A stretch of DNA of 37,337 bases. Source: Streptomyces huiliensis. Its GTDB lineage: Bacteria; Actinomycetota; Actinomycetes; Streptomycetales; Streptomycetaceae. The stretch covers positions 1 through 37,337 of the forward strand of contig NZ_JAIQLH010000143.1 in the NCBI RefSeq assembly GCF_020037025.1, given 5' to 3'. Each line of letters starts with the position of its first letter. Positions within the stretch are counted from its first letter, which is position 1. This document shows, in pieces, positions 8,188 to 16,474 of the stretch. Under the pieces are notes generated by a model, which was not told the origin of the DNA, ran no database searches, and was given only the letters and a program-made list of their open reading frames with translations. The translations under genes were made by a program, and so were the position numbers.

Positions 8188-8216
8188 TTGTCAGTGCCCG
8201 GCGGCGGACTTACTCT
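8188..8216 (+). promoter_or_regulatory. Sigma-70-like promoter of the DUF6230 operon
   Basis: TTGTCA (8188-8193), a 17-bp spacer and TACTCT (8211-8216) form a good promoter for the principal sigma factor. Transcription would start near 8223, giving a leader of about 215 nt before the ATG at 8438. I recognise no riboswitch in that leader; bases 8035-8187 hold nothing I recognise. Confidence 0.6.
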
Positions 8217-8437
8217 CGGGTACACCTTGCGGGACGGCGAGTTCGTCCCCCGCGCGTCCGTCGTGTCGCGCCTGGCGCGGCGGGGGCCTCCATGGACCGC
8301 GCGCAGCACGTACGCCAGCACATACCAACGCACTTCGCACCTCGCACCTCTGCCACCACGCGGGCATCGCGGCCGGCACGGGCACGCAAGGCACTCCGGC
8401 AGCGCTGTCGCACCGCCCACCGAGGGGACGACGCAGC

Positions 8438-9070
8438 ATGAAGGACACTCAGGGAAGACAGGTGACGGGCCGGGTCAGATGGCGCAAATTCGCCGTTCTG
8501 GCCGTTCCCGGGTTCGCGGTCACGGGCGCGCTGGCCGTGGCGCTCGCGCAGGGCGCGCTGGCCGCCTCGTTCGCAGTGTCGGGACAGGAGTTCAAGGTCT
8601 CTGCGAAGACCATGACGGGTGAGGGGTTCGCGCAGTACGGCGGGCTGGACTACAACCTGCGCAACGGCGAGGACCACCCCTTCCCCGTGGCCGTGACCGC
8701 CCTGAAGAAGGCGAAGATCAATGGGCTGTGCCAGTCCGTGGTGACACACATCCCCATCGTCGGGACCTTCTCGCTGAACATCTCGGCCGGCAACGACCCG
8801 AACAAGCCAGTGGAGGCCAAGGACCTGGTCCTGGACGTCACCCAGCTCGAAGGCGACGCCGAGTTCGACAACATCGAGATCGGCCGCGACGCCTCCACGC
8901 TGGACAAGGGCCCGGTGACGGCACAGGGCATGCAGGACCTGTTCGCCCAGCAGGCCGACAAGGTCACCATCAAGGACGTCAAGCAGGTCGCGTACGCGAC
9001 CACCGCCGCGAAGTTCAAACTCTCCGGACTGAGCCTCAAACTCCACGCGGGCAAGTCGGAGTGCTTCTGA
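8438..9070 (+). CDS. DUF6230 family exported protein
   Basis: A 210-residue protein of the uncharacterised Streptomyces DUF6230 family. The basic start RWRKF and the hydrophobic segment VLAVPGFAVTGALAVALAQGALA (residues 17-39) form a signal peptide or a single membrane anchor. The rest is a soluble beta-rich domain containing GQEFKVSAKTMTGEGFAQYG and two Cys residues. The ATG follows GAGGGGA with a nine-base gap. It is the first gene of a three-gene operon; its stop is one base before the next start. In other Streptomyces the DUF6230 and DUF6114 genes are neighbours, which supports both calls. Function unknown; an envelope role is inferred from location. Confidence 0.85.
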   Translation: MKDTQGRQVTGRVRWRKFAVLAVPGFAVTGALAVALAQGALAASFAVSGQEFKVSAKTMTGEGFAQYGGLDYNLRNGEDHPFPVAVTALKKAKINGLCQSVVTHIPIVGTFSLNISAGNDPNKPVEAKDLVLDVTQLEGDAEFDNIEIGRDASTLDKGPVTAQGMQDLFAQQADKVTIKDVKQVAYATTAAKFKLSGLSLKLHAGKSECF

Positions 9071-9071
9071 C

Positions 9072-9608
9072 GTGCACGTGACGCCCGGCACCGAGGCACG
9101 CCGTCATCCCTGGCGGGCCTGGCGGAAGTGGCGCAAGGGCCGTCCCTTCTGGGGCGGGCTGCTCAGCACCCTCGCGGGGGTTGAGATCTGCGCCATTCCG
9201 CTGGGGCCGCTGAAGATCATGCTGGTCCAGGGGATCACCGGCATCCTGTCGATCCTGATGGGGCTGGTGATGGTCATGATGGGGCTGAGCGCCTGGTTCG
9301 CCCCCTCGTACCGGATGTTCGCCGGGATCGTCACCGTCATGTGCGCCGCGGCCGCGCTGGTGCTCTCCAACCTCGGCGGGTTTCTGCTGGGCACCCTGCT
9401 CGGCGTCATCGGCGGCAGCATGGTCTTCGCCTGGCAGCCGCATCCGCCACCACCGCCGCCGTCGGCGGAGCCGGAGGACGGGCTCGACGAGCGCGGCGGG
9501 CCCGACGAGCCCGCGTCGGACACTCCGGCCCCACCCGCCGCACCCCCACGCGTCCCCCTTCGCAAAGTCCCCCACGCACCACACCTCCCACCGAAGGAGC
9601 CGCAATGA
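9072..9608 (+). CDS. DUF6114 family membrane protein
   Basis: A 178-residue protein with four predicted membrane helices between residues 27 and 122 (for example MLVQGITGILSILMGLVMV and MFAGIVTVMCAAAALVL) and a Pro/Glu-rich tail starting at a run of six prolines. This fits the uncharacterised DUF6114 family, which co-occurs with DUF6230. GTG at 9072 is one base after the upstream stop; GTG at 9078 is an alternative. The TGA overlaps the ATG of the next gene (ATGA), so all three proteins are probably made in similar amounts and act together at the membrane. Function unknown. Confidence 0.85.
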   Translation: MHVTPGTEARRHPWRAWRKWRKGRPFWGGLLSTLAGVEICAIPLGPLKIMLVQGITGILSILMGLVMVMMGLSAWFAPSYRMFAGIVTVMCAAAALVLSNLGGFLLGTLLGVIGGSMVFAWQPHPPPPPPSAEPEDGLDERGGPDEPASDTPAPPAAPPRVPLRKVPHAPHLPPKEPQ

Positions 9609-10318
9609 CCGCACCGCTCCCCCGACCCCGCCCCCGTACCCTCCTCGCCCTCGGCGCCGGCTTGTCGATGGCCGCCGCGCTCGCCCTCACCGGCGCCGGA
9701 ACCGCCACGGCCGGGACGGCGTCGGCCGCCGAAGCCGGCTCCACCACCGTCACCACCGCCGGCCACTCCTTCGCCGCGACGCTCAACGGCAAGGCGACGT
9801 TCAAGGCCGGTTCCGTCACCGTCACGTGTACGGTCTCCGGCTCCGCGCCCGCGGCCGGCAGCGCCAACAACCGGATCCCCGACGCCCCGGGCAACCACAA
9901 CGCGTCGGGACCGGTCACCAACGACATCAACCCGCCCACGTTCAGCAGTTGCACGACCAGCATGCCGGGCGTGAGAGCCGCCGTGGAGACCTCCGGTACC
10001 TGGACCGTCTCGATGCAGAACGGCGACCCGATCGTCGCCACGCTGGGCATGCCGGCCGCCGGCTTCAAGCTCACCACGAGCGGCCTGGCGACCTGCTCCG
10101 TCACGGCCGCGCCCACCGGGCCGGCGACCCTGCCGGCCGTGTTCACCAACGGCGACGCCGACAACCCGTCGCAGCTCACGCTCACCAGCGCCCCGGCGCC
10201 GGTGAAGGTCGAAGGCGGCTTCGGCTGCCCGACGGCCGCCAAGACGTCCGCGTTCAGCGCGGTCTACGACGTCACGGACGTGACCGACCCGGCGTCACGC
10301 GTCCTCGTCGGCGAGTGA
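9605..10318 (+). CDS. Secreted beta-rich protein, third gene of the DUF6230 operon
   Basis: A 237-residue protein with a Sec signal peptide (residues 1-42: TLLALGAGLSMAAALALTGAG, cleavage near ASA-AE). The mature part is Thr/Ser/Ala-rich with alternating polarity, suggesting beta structure, and has four Cys residues (in TCTVSG, SSCTTS, ATCSV, FGCPT) that could form two disulfides outside the cell. I do not recognise a named family. It starts inside the DUF6114 stop with AAGGAG upstream, so translation is coupled. The last 24 bases overlap the convergent NTF2-like gene. An envelope or spore-surface role is only a guess from its operon partners. Confidence 0.85.
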   Translation: MTAPLPRPRPRTLLALGAGLSMAAALALTGAGTATAGTASAAEAGSTTVTTAGHSFAATLNGKATFKAGSVTVTCTVSGSAPAAGSANNRIPDAPGNHNASGPVTNDINPPTFSSCTTSMPGVRAAVETSGTWTVSMQNGDPIVATLGMPAAGFKLTTSGLATCSVTAAPTGPATLPAVFTNGDADNPSQLTLTSAPAPVKVEGGFGCPTAAKTSAFSAVYDVTDVTDPASRVLVGE

Positions 10319-10885
10319 CCCATACCCCGAACCGGCCTGCCCCGACCCGCCGTGCCCCCGCCCGCCGCGCCCCCGTCGGCGGGCGGGGGCCGGCTCCGCG
10401 CACGCCTCGGCGATCGCGGCGGTGTCCCAGTAGAACGGGCGGACGCGGGCGATCCGCCCGTCCCGCACCTCGATCGTCTGGACGATCGGGAACTCCAGCT
10501 CCCGCCCGGTCGCCCGGGCCCGGGCGCGGATCCGGCTGTGGACGACGACCGTGTCGCCGTCGACGCCGAGGAACCGCTGGTCCAGGATGTCGAACCGCTC
10601 CCAGGCCAGGCTCATCGCCAGGAAGAACCGGGCCATCCCGTCGTGCCGGTGCCAGGTCCCGCCGTACGGAAGGGAGTCGGCCTGGTGCAGCACCACGTCG
10701 TCCGCGAAGTAGGGGGCGAGGAGGTCGAACGAGGCGGCGCCGGGCCCGCCCGCGGCGAGGTAGCGGGACTCGGCCTCGTACATGCCCTTGAGGACGGACA
10801 GGGGGTCGGTGGGGAACGGGTCGGCGGGGAACGGGTCGGCGGGGAACGGGTCGGCGGGGAGCGGGTTCGTCACGGATGTCGTCAT
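10295..10885 (-). CDS. SnoaL/NTF2-like protein with an N-terminal repeat
   Basis: A 196-residue protein with an NTF2-like cone fold. The helix MYEAESRYLAAGG, the segment FDLLAPYFADDVVLHQADSLPYGG, and the strand run ELEFPIVQTIEVRDGRIARVRPFYWD (about residues 35-160) are typical of SnoaL-type ketosteroid isomerase-like enzymes and ligand-binding proteins. The substrate is unknown. Residues 10-27 are a repeat ADPFP/TDPL encoded by four 15-bp units inserted before the domain. The C-terminal 30 residues are Gly/Arg-rich. There is no strong Shine-Dalgarno; a weak -10-like GAGGCT sits six bases before the ATG. It overlaps the convergent secreted-protein gene by 24 bp. Confidence 0.82.
   Translation of the reverse strand: MTTSVTNPLPADPFPADPFPADPFPTDPLSVLKGMYEAESRYLAAGGPGAASFDLLAPYFADDVVLHQADSLPYGGTWHRHDGMARFFLAMSLAWERFDILDQRFLGVDGDTVVVHSRIRARARATGRELEFPIVQTIEVRDGRIARVRPFYWDTAAIAEACAEPAPARRRGRGGRGHGGSGQAGSGYGSLADEDA
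10803..10862. repeat. 15-bp tandem repeat, four copies, in the NTF2-like gene
   Basis: Four 15-bp units start at 10803, 10818, 10833 and 10848 with consensus GGGTCGGCGGGGAAC. On the minus strand they read as the pentapeptide PFPAD repeated near the N-terminus. Units are nearly identical, which suggests recent expansion. Confidence 0.9.
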
Positions 10886-10923
10886 GCCGCCAGCCTCGCC
10901 CGGCCGGAACCGGACCGCTGGCG

Positions 10924-11000
10924 GCCGTCGGACGTCGACCTGCCCGGGAGCCGTCGGACATGGACCTGCCCGGGGAGCCGTCGGACGTCGGCCTCCCGCC
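10924..11000. repeat. 26-27 bp tandem repeat, three copies, intergenic
   Basis: Three units beginning GCCGTCGGAC start at 10924, 10950 and 10977; the first two continue with GACCTGCCCGGG and the third is degenerate. They fill most of the 130-bp gap between the NTF2-like gene and the GT87-PAP2 gene, both on the minus strand, so they are in the NTF2-like promoter region or downstream of the fusion gene. Confidence 0.85.
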
Positions 11001-11015
11001 CCCCTTGGCGGAGCG

Positions 11016-13052
11016 TCAGCCGACCCGCGCCGCCGGTGCCGGTTCCGGCGCGTCGCTGCCGCTGCGGGCCGCGGGGATCCGGGCGAGCGCCGTGCGGCCG
11101 GGGCCGGTCAGCGCGTACTGGATGCCGAACCCGCTGGCCACGACGAACGCACCGCCGCACGCGTCGAGGACGTAGTGGTTGGCCGTGCCGATGATCACCA
11201 GGAAGGTCAGCATCGGGTAGACCATCCCCAGCGCCTTCATCCACACCTTCGGCGCCACCACGGCGATCATGACACCGCACCACAGCGACCAGCCGATGTG
11301 CAGCGAGGGCATCGCCGCGTACTGGTTGGACAGTTCGGTGAGCGCGCCGAAGTCGGGGTTGGACAGGTCCTGCGGGCCGTTCGCCGTGTCGACGAAGCCG
11401 CGGCCCGGCATCAGGCGCGGCGGCGCCAGCGGATATGCCCAGAAGCCGACGAGCGCCAGCAGCGTGGCCAGCGCGAGGGCCGTGCGGGCCCACCGGTAGG
11501 TGGCCGGGCGGCGTACGTACAAGAAGGCCAGCAGGGACAGCGGCACCAGGAAGTGGAAGGTGCCGTAGTAGTAGTTCATGCTGTCCTTGAGCCAGCCGAC
11601 ACCCGCCACGAAGTGGTTGAAGCCGTGCTCGAAGTCGATGTGCAGGAACTCCTCGGCACCGATGATCTGCCGGCCGTGCGACTCGGCGAGGGCCCGCTCC
11701 TCGGGGGCGCTGCCCCGGATGTACGAGTAGACGAAGTACCCCACCCGTATCAGCATCAACTCCAGCAGCAGGTTGGGGCGGTCGAGCGGCCGCTTCCAGA
11801 AGCGCAGCAGCGGCACCCACCCGAACCGGCCGCGCTGCGGCTCGGCGACCGGGGTCGGCACCGGCCGGTCCCACAGCGCCGACGCGCGGGTCAGGAACGG
11901 CACCGCGCAGGCGGCGGCGAGCGCGGCGAGCAGCGGCGCGTTGTCGCCGATCGGGACGAGGACGGGGTTGTCCGGGACGAGGATCGTGTGGTTCAGCGTC
12001 ATGACCAGCACGACGAGGACGGGCCACATCAGCCGGTCGGCGCGCCGCTTGCCGACGCGTCCGGCGATGGCCAGCAGGATCCACAGCTGCTGGTGCTGCC
12101 AGGCGGTGGGCGAGACGGCGACCGCCACGCAGCCGGTCATGGCGGTGGCGAGCAGCGGCTGCCCGTCGCGGGCGTAGTGCGCGGCCCGGCGCAGGCCGAG
12201 CACGGCGACGGCGGCGGCCAGCACCCCGTACAGCGCGATCTCCAGCGGGCCGCGCAGGTGGAGGCGGAGCAGCAGGCCGTGGAGTGACTGGTTGGTCAGG
12301 CCGTCGGGCCGGTCGCCGAGGCCGGCGCCGGCGATGTGGTGGACCCAGTACGTCCAGGAGTCGTCGGGTGCCGCCGCCCAGGCCAGGGCGGTGGCCGCGG
12401 CGAACGTCGCGCCGGCGGTGACGGCCGCGCGGCGGCGGCCGGTCAGCCACAGCAGCGGCGCGAAGAGGAGGACGGCGGGCTGCAGGGCCGCCGCGACGCC
12501 GACGAGGACGCCGCTCGCCCGGCCCGAACCCTGGGCGAGCCGCGGCAGGCAGCAGGCCAGGAGGACGAGCAGGACGGGGATGATGCTGGTCTGGCCGAGG
12601 CTGAAGGTGCTGCGGACCGGCAGGGAGAGCACGGTGAGGCTCACCGCGACGGGGGCGGCGAGGAGGGTGGTCCGGCGGGAGAGCGGCCCGGGGAGCGCGC
12701 GGGCGGCGACCAGGGCGAGGGCGACGACGAGCAGCAGCGTGGCGAGCGTCCAGCCGATGCCGAGGCTGCGCTCGGCGGCGTTGGTCAGCGGTCTGAGCAC
12801 CAGGCCGCCGACCGGGGTGCCGGTGAACCGGTCGTCCTCGTAGAAGCCACCGCGCGTCCGCAGGACGCCGTGCTCTCCTATCCACGTGGCGAGGTCGGTG
12901 AACCGGCGGTCCGGTGGCCGCCGCAGCACCACCGCCGCCTGACGCACGGCCAGGAACCCGGCGATCAGCCAGAGGGCCGCCCCCAGGGCCACGACGGACC
13001 GCGAACCCGCCCGCGACGGACCGGCCGTTCCGCTCCGTTCTGCTTCCACCAC
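11016..13052 (-). CDS. Bifunctional GT87 glycosyltransferase / PAP2 phosphatase membrane protein
   Basis: A 678-residue polytopic membrane protein joining two families. Residues 1-400 resemble GT87 polyprenyl-phosphate-mannose-dependent mannosyltransferases: many helices and the loop SLGQTSIIPVLLVLL. Residues 420-660 are a PAP2 (inositolphosphotransferase/phosphatase-like) domain with MPSLHIGW (Ser583, His585) and GTANHYVLDACGG (His626, Asp630), the conserved catalytic set. The substrate of each half is unknown; a role in making or trimming lipid-linked glycans or glycolipids is likely. The fusion is known in actinomycetes. Two GTG codons in a row start it, with GGAGGAG about 11 bases upstream. 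It is a monocistronic unit. Confidence 0.9.
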   Translation of the reverse strand: MVEAERSGTAGPSRAGSRSVVALGAALWLIAGFLAVRQAAVVLRRPPDRRFTDLATWIGEHGVLRTRGGFYEDDRFTGTPVGGLVLRPLTNAAERSLGIGWTLATLLLVVALALVAARALPGPLSRRTTLLAAPVAVSLTVLSLPVRSTFSLGQTSIIPVLLVLLACCLPRLAQGSGRASGVLVGVAAALQPAVLLFAPLLWLTGRRRAAVTAGATFAAATALAWAAAPDDSWTYWVHHIAGAGLGDRPDGLTNQSLHGLLLRLHLRGPLEIALYGVLAAAVAVLGLRRAAHYARDGQPLLATAMTGCVAVAVSPTAWQHQQLWILLAIAGRVGKRRADRLMWPVLVVLVMTLNHTILVPDNPVLVPIGDNAPLLAALAAACAVPFLTRASALWDRPVPTPVAEPQRGRFGWVPLLRFWKRPLDRPNLLLELMLIRVGYFVYSYIRGSAPEERALAESHGRQIIGAEEFLHIDFEHGFNHFVAGVGWLKDSMNYYYGTFHFLVPLSLLAFLYVRRPATYRWARTALALATLLALVGFWAYPLAPPRLMPGRGFVDTANGPQDLSNPDFGALTELSNQYAAMPSLHIGWSLWCGVMIAVVAPKVWMKALGMVYPMLTFLVIIGTANHYVLDACGGAFVVASGFGIQYALTGPGRTALARIPAARSGSDAPEPAPAARVG

Positions 13053-13419
13053 GCCTTGCCGCTCCTCCGGTCGCCCCGCTCCGTCATCCTCGTCCGGCTC
13101 TTTGAGACCTTACTGAGTCCCGCCGAACAACCGCAGGTCGCCCCCAGGTCACCTCAAAGCCTTCTCCCGTGGCCGGAATGCGTCGCGGGCGGGACGCGTG
13201 CGGGACGGGGACGCGCGGCCGGGGGTGGCCGGGGGCCGTCGCGGGCACGCACCGGGCTCGGCTCGGGGCGAGCCTCGCCCATACGGGTGCACCCTTACGA
13301 CGCCCGGGTGGTGGCCCTGTCGGGGTACGGGCGGGGGCCGGCCCTTAGGGGGAGGGGCGGCCGCGCCCGCACGGAAAACCCCGAGCGCCGCCCCGAGCCC
13401 GGATGTCACCCTCCCCTCC
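13053..13419. other. Intergenic region upstream of the GT87-PAP2 and acetyltransferase genes
   Basis: A 367-bp divergent spacer. It must hold promoters for both genes, but I see no strong -35/-10 pair. Bases 13180-13260 are a GGGACGCG-rich stretch. A CCCTTAGGGGG element (13342-13352) belongs to a short motif that recurs in this window. No gene is supported. Confidence 0.6.
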
Positions 13420-14031
13420 ATGACGACCACGCGCCCCACTCCGGGAACCACCCCGGGAACCACCCCAGGAACCGCCCCAGGTGCCACCCCCGGCACCGCC
13501 GTCCGTGCCACCGCCGTCCGCGACAGCCCCCTCATCACCGTCGCCCCGCACCCCGTCGCCTCCCCCGAGGCCGCGCTCCTCCTCCGCGCGTACCTGACCG
13601 ACGTCGCGGACCGCTGGTATGTGCTGCACCACGGCCGTACCACCACCCCCGAGGAGATCGAGCGGCACCTCGCCGAGGACCCGAGCGACGACCTCGCCCC
13701 GCCCGACGGCGTCTTCCTGCTGGCCCGCCGCGGGGACGAACCGGCGGCCTGCGCGGGAGTGCGGCGGCTCGACGCCCGTACCGCCGAGCTCAAGCGGATG
13801 TACGTCCTGCCCGCGCACCGCGGCCGGGGGCTGGGGGCCGCGCTGCTCGCGGCCGTCGCGGAGGCGGCGCGCGGCTGGGGCGCGGAACGGGTGGTGCTGG
13901 AGACGCGCCGCGACCTGACCGAGGCCCGGACGCTGTACGCCCGGCACGGCTACACCCCCATCGAGCCCTATGTGCGTGGCCCTTACGCCGAGGTGTGGCT
14001 GGGGAAGGAACTGGAGCGCCCCCACCCGTAG
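13420..14031 (+). CDS. GNAT family N-acetyltransferase with a repeat-rich N-terminus
   Basis: A 203-residue acetyltransferase. The GNAT domain covers residues 45-198: CAGVRRLDARTAELKRMYV (beta4), the CoA-binding loop AHRGRGLGAAL and ARTLYARHGYTPIEPY (motif B) are clear. The acceptor is unknown. Residues 8-27 are an expanded Pro-Gly-Thr repeat (PGTTPGTTPGTAPGATPGTA) encoded by 12-bp units; the conserved domain would work without it. The ATG has no obvious Shine-Dalgarno, so the start is less certain than the domain. It is divergent from the GT87-PAP2 gene and convergent with the next MFS gene. Confidence 0.87.
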   Translation: MTTTRPTPGTTPGTTPGTAPGATPGTAVRATAVRDSPLITVAPHPVASPEAALLLRAYLTDVADRWYVLHHGRTTTPEEIERHLAEDPSDDLAPPDGVFLLARRGDEPAACAGVRRLDARTAELKRMYVLPAHRGRGLGAALLAAVAEAARGWGAERVVLETRRDLTEARTLYARHGYTPIEPYVRGPYAEVWLGKELERPHP

Positions 14032-14104
14032 GGGACGGCCCCCCTTAGGGGGCACCCCCCGGGCGCCGACCACCCGGGGCGCCAACCGCCAGGGGCACCG
14101 ACCG

Positions 14105-16216
14105 TCAAGGATGCCGGTGATCGGCCAGGGCGTGCTGCCGGTGTCCGTCGTGCGGCTGCTCCGCGTCCGAGCCGCACAGTTCGCCGCAGAGCTCGTGGAC
14201 GAGCGCGTCGAGGTCCGTGGGCCGGTCCGGCGTCCACCAGTCGCCGAGCAGCTCCGCGAGCGACTCCTCCCGCGCCCGGAAGAGGAGTTCGGCCTGCTCC
14301 CGGCCCACCTCCGTGAGGAAGACCCGGAGCCCCTCGCGCCGCACCAGATGGCGCGATTCGAGCTGGCGGACGGCGTCGGTGACGACGCGCAGCGGGACGT
14401 CGACGCGTTCGGCGAGCGCGGCCGGCTCGGCGAACCCGTACCGCCGGGTGCGCAGCAGCAGCCAGCTCGCGGCGGGGTGCAGGTCGAGCCCGGCGCGTGC
14501 GGTGATGCGCTCGTAGACCCGCTTCTGACCCTCGCGGCTGCCGAGCACCGACAGGGCCCGGGCCACCTCGTCGTGCGAGGAGCGTTCGACGGGGTTGCTG
14601 GAGACGACCTCGCTGTGGTCGGGGGCGGTCACGCCGGCGCGCAGCGGCTCCTCGCGCAGGAACCAGGCGAGGACGAAGGCGGCGATGCCGGCGGGGACGG
14701 CGTAGAGGAAGACGTCGGTGATGGAGTCCGAGTACGCGGCGAGGACGCCGCCCTTGGCGGCGGCGGGCAGCCGGTCGACGGCGCGCGGGTCGGCGGTGAG
14801 CGTGCCGGGTCCGACGCCGGGCGGCAGCGGGACCCCGGCGAGGGCGTCGGTGATGCGCGGGGCGAGCTTGTTGCTGAAGATCGTGCCGAACACGGAGACG
14901 CCGAACGACGCGCCGATCGACCGGAAGAAGGTGGCGCCGGAGGTGGCGACGCCGAGGTTCTCGTAGGCGACGGAGTTCTGCACGATGAGGACGAGCACCT
15001 GCATCACCAGGCCGAGTCCGAAGCCGAACACGAAGAAGCAGACGCTCATCGCGGTGGTGCTGGTGGACGGCTGGAACTGGTGCAGGAGCAGCAGGCCGAC
15101 GCACATCACGGCGGTGCCGGCGATCGGGAAGACCTTGTAGCGGCCGGTGCGGCTGACGATCTGCCCGGACGCGGTGGAGGAGATCAGCATGCCCGCGACC
15201 ATGGGCAGCATGTGGACGCCGGAGAGCGTCGGCGAGACGCCGTGCACGACCTGGAGGAACGTCGGCAGGTAGGTCATCGAGCCGAACATCGCGAAGCCGA
15301 CGACGAAGCCGATCACCGAGCAGAGCGTGAAGGTGTGGTTCCGGAACAGCCCTAGGGGCAGTACGGGTTCGGCGGCCCGCCGTTCGACGAGGACGAACGG
15401 AACCAGGAGGAGCACCCCGAGCACCCCGAGCCCGATGATCTGCCAGGACGACCAGGGGTAGCTGACGCCACCCAGCGAGGTCATCAGCACCAGGCAGGTG
15501 GCCACGCCCGCGATGAGGAAGGTGCCGAGGTAGTCGATGCGGTGCGGGGTGCGGCGGACGGGGATGTGCAGCACGGCCGCGATGACGGCGAGCGCGACGA
15601 TGCCCACGGGGACGTTGATGTAGAACACCCAGCGCCAGCTGAGGTGGTCGACGAACAGCCCGCCGAGCAGCGGGCCCAGCACGCTCGTCCCGCCGAAGAC
15701 CGCGCCGAACAGGCCCTGGTAGCGGCCGCGTTCGCGGGGCGGGACGATGTCGCCGACGATCGCCATGGACAGCACCATGAGGCCGCCGCCGCCCAGGCCC
15801 TGGACGGCCCGGAAGGCGATCAGCTCCGGCATGTTCTGCGCGATGCCGCAGAGCACCGAGCCGACCAGGAAGATCACGATGGCGGTCTGGAAGAGCTTCT
15901 TCCGGCCGTACTGGTCGCCGAGCTTGCCCCACAGCGGGGTGGCCGCGGTGGAGGCGAGCATGTAGGCGGTGACCACCCACGACAGGTGCTCCAGGCCGCC
16001 GAGCTCGCTGACGATGGTGGGCAGGGCGGTGGACACGATCGTCTGGTCGAGCGCCGCGAGCAGCATGCCCAGCAGCAGGGCCCCGATCGCGAGCCGGACG
16101 GTACGGGCGGGGTGCTCCTCGCCCGGGGCGGGGGCCGCGGCGGTCGCGGCGCCCGAGGTGACCGGCGTACTCGGGGTGCCCGGGGGTTTCGGGGTGCCCG
16201 GGGTCTCCTGGGACAT
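14105..16216 (-). CDS. DHA2-family MFS exporter with a C-terminal MarR-like winged helix
   Basis: A 703-residue membrane protein. Residues 45-530 form a 14-helix DHA2 exporter: MLLAALDQTIVSTALPTIV (first helix motif), GKLGDQYGRKKLFQ (motif A) and GTSVLGPLLGGLFVDH (motif C). Residues about 560-690, predicted cytoplasmic, look like a MarR-type winged HTH: AEPAALAERVDVPLRVVTDAVRQLESRHLVRR, then the wing and LTEVGREQAE. So one polypeptide combines an exporter and a DNA-binding fold. The ATG at 16216 has GAGGAGG seven bases upstream; in-frame codons before it give an unlikely Arg-rich extension. Its promoter region carries an inverted repeat (16388-16408) also found before the HAD gene. Whether the HTH binds DNA or is a structural relic is open. 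Confidence 0.9.
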   Translation of the reverse strand: MSQETPGTPKPPGTPSTPVTSGAATAAAPAPGEEHPARTVRLAIGALLLGMLLAALDQTIVSTALPTIVSELGGLEHLSWVVTAYMLASTAATPLWGKLGDQYGRKKLFQTAIVIFLVGSVLCGIAQNMPELIAFRAVQGLGGGGLMVLSMAIVGDIVPPRERGRYQGLFGAVFGGTSVLGPLLGGLFVDHLSWRWVFYINVPVGIVALAVIAAVLHIPVRRTPHRIDYLGTFLIAGVATCLVLMTSLGGVSYPWSSWQIIGLGVLGVLLLVPFVLVERRAAEPVLPLGLFRNHTFTLCSVIGFVVGFAMFGSMTYLPTFLQVVHGVSPTLSGVHMLPMVAGMLISSTASGQIVSRTGRYKVFPIAGTAVMCVGLLLLHQFQPSTSTTAMSVCFFVFGFGLGLVMQVLVLIVQNSVAYENLGVATSGATFFRSIGASFGVSVFGTIFSNKLAPRITDALAGVPLPPGVGPGTLTADPRAVDRLPAAAKGGVLAAYSDSITDVFLYAVPAGIAAFVLAWFLREEPLRAGVTAPDHSEVVSSNPVERSSHDEVARALSVLGSREGQKRVYERITARAGLDLHPAASWLLLRTRRYGFAEPAALAERVDVPLRVVTDAVRQLESRHLVRREGLRVFLTEVGREQAELLFRAREESLAELLGDWWTPDRPTDLDALVHELCGELCGSDAEQPHDGHRQHALADHRHP

Positions 16217-16387
16217 GGCAGCGCCTCCTCGGGGACGGGGTCCGGGGTGCGGACCGGTTCCGGCGCGTCGCCTTCCCATCGTCGTCCGGATGGCCGCCCG
16301 GGGCCCGCCGAGCCGGGCCGTCACAGCCGCCCGGCCGGCCCCGCACGCCCCCGCTGACCTGGGGCGTTGGCGCGAATGGCGGGACTT

Positions 16388-16408
16388 TTTGTATCTTTGA
16401 GAAACAAA
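16388..16408. promoter_or_regulatory. Inverted-repeat operator upstream of the MFS-winged-helix gene
   Basis: TTTGTATC, five bases, GAAACAAA: an inverted repeat with one mismatch, 172 bp before the ATG of the exporter fusion. The same architecture occurs at 19002-19022 (TTTGTATC-N5-GGAACAAA). AT-rich symmetric sites of this size are typical of MarR-type repressors. Confidence 0.65.
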
Positions 16409-16410
16409 GT

Positions 16411-16446
16411 GGTTCCGCCCGCACTCCCTGACCGGCGGGCGGAACC
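16411..16446 (-). terminator. Terminator hairpin after the alpha/beta hydrolase gene
   Basis: A perfect 12-bp stem (GGTTCCGCCCGC at 16411-16422 with GCGGGCGGAACC at 16435-16446) and 12-base loop lie 28 bp after the hydrolase stop. The minus-strand sequence that follows (ACTTTGTTTC) has only a short T run. Confidence 0.75.
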
Positions 16447-16474
16447 GCTTGTTCTCTCCCGTGCCCCCTAAGGG

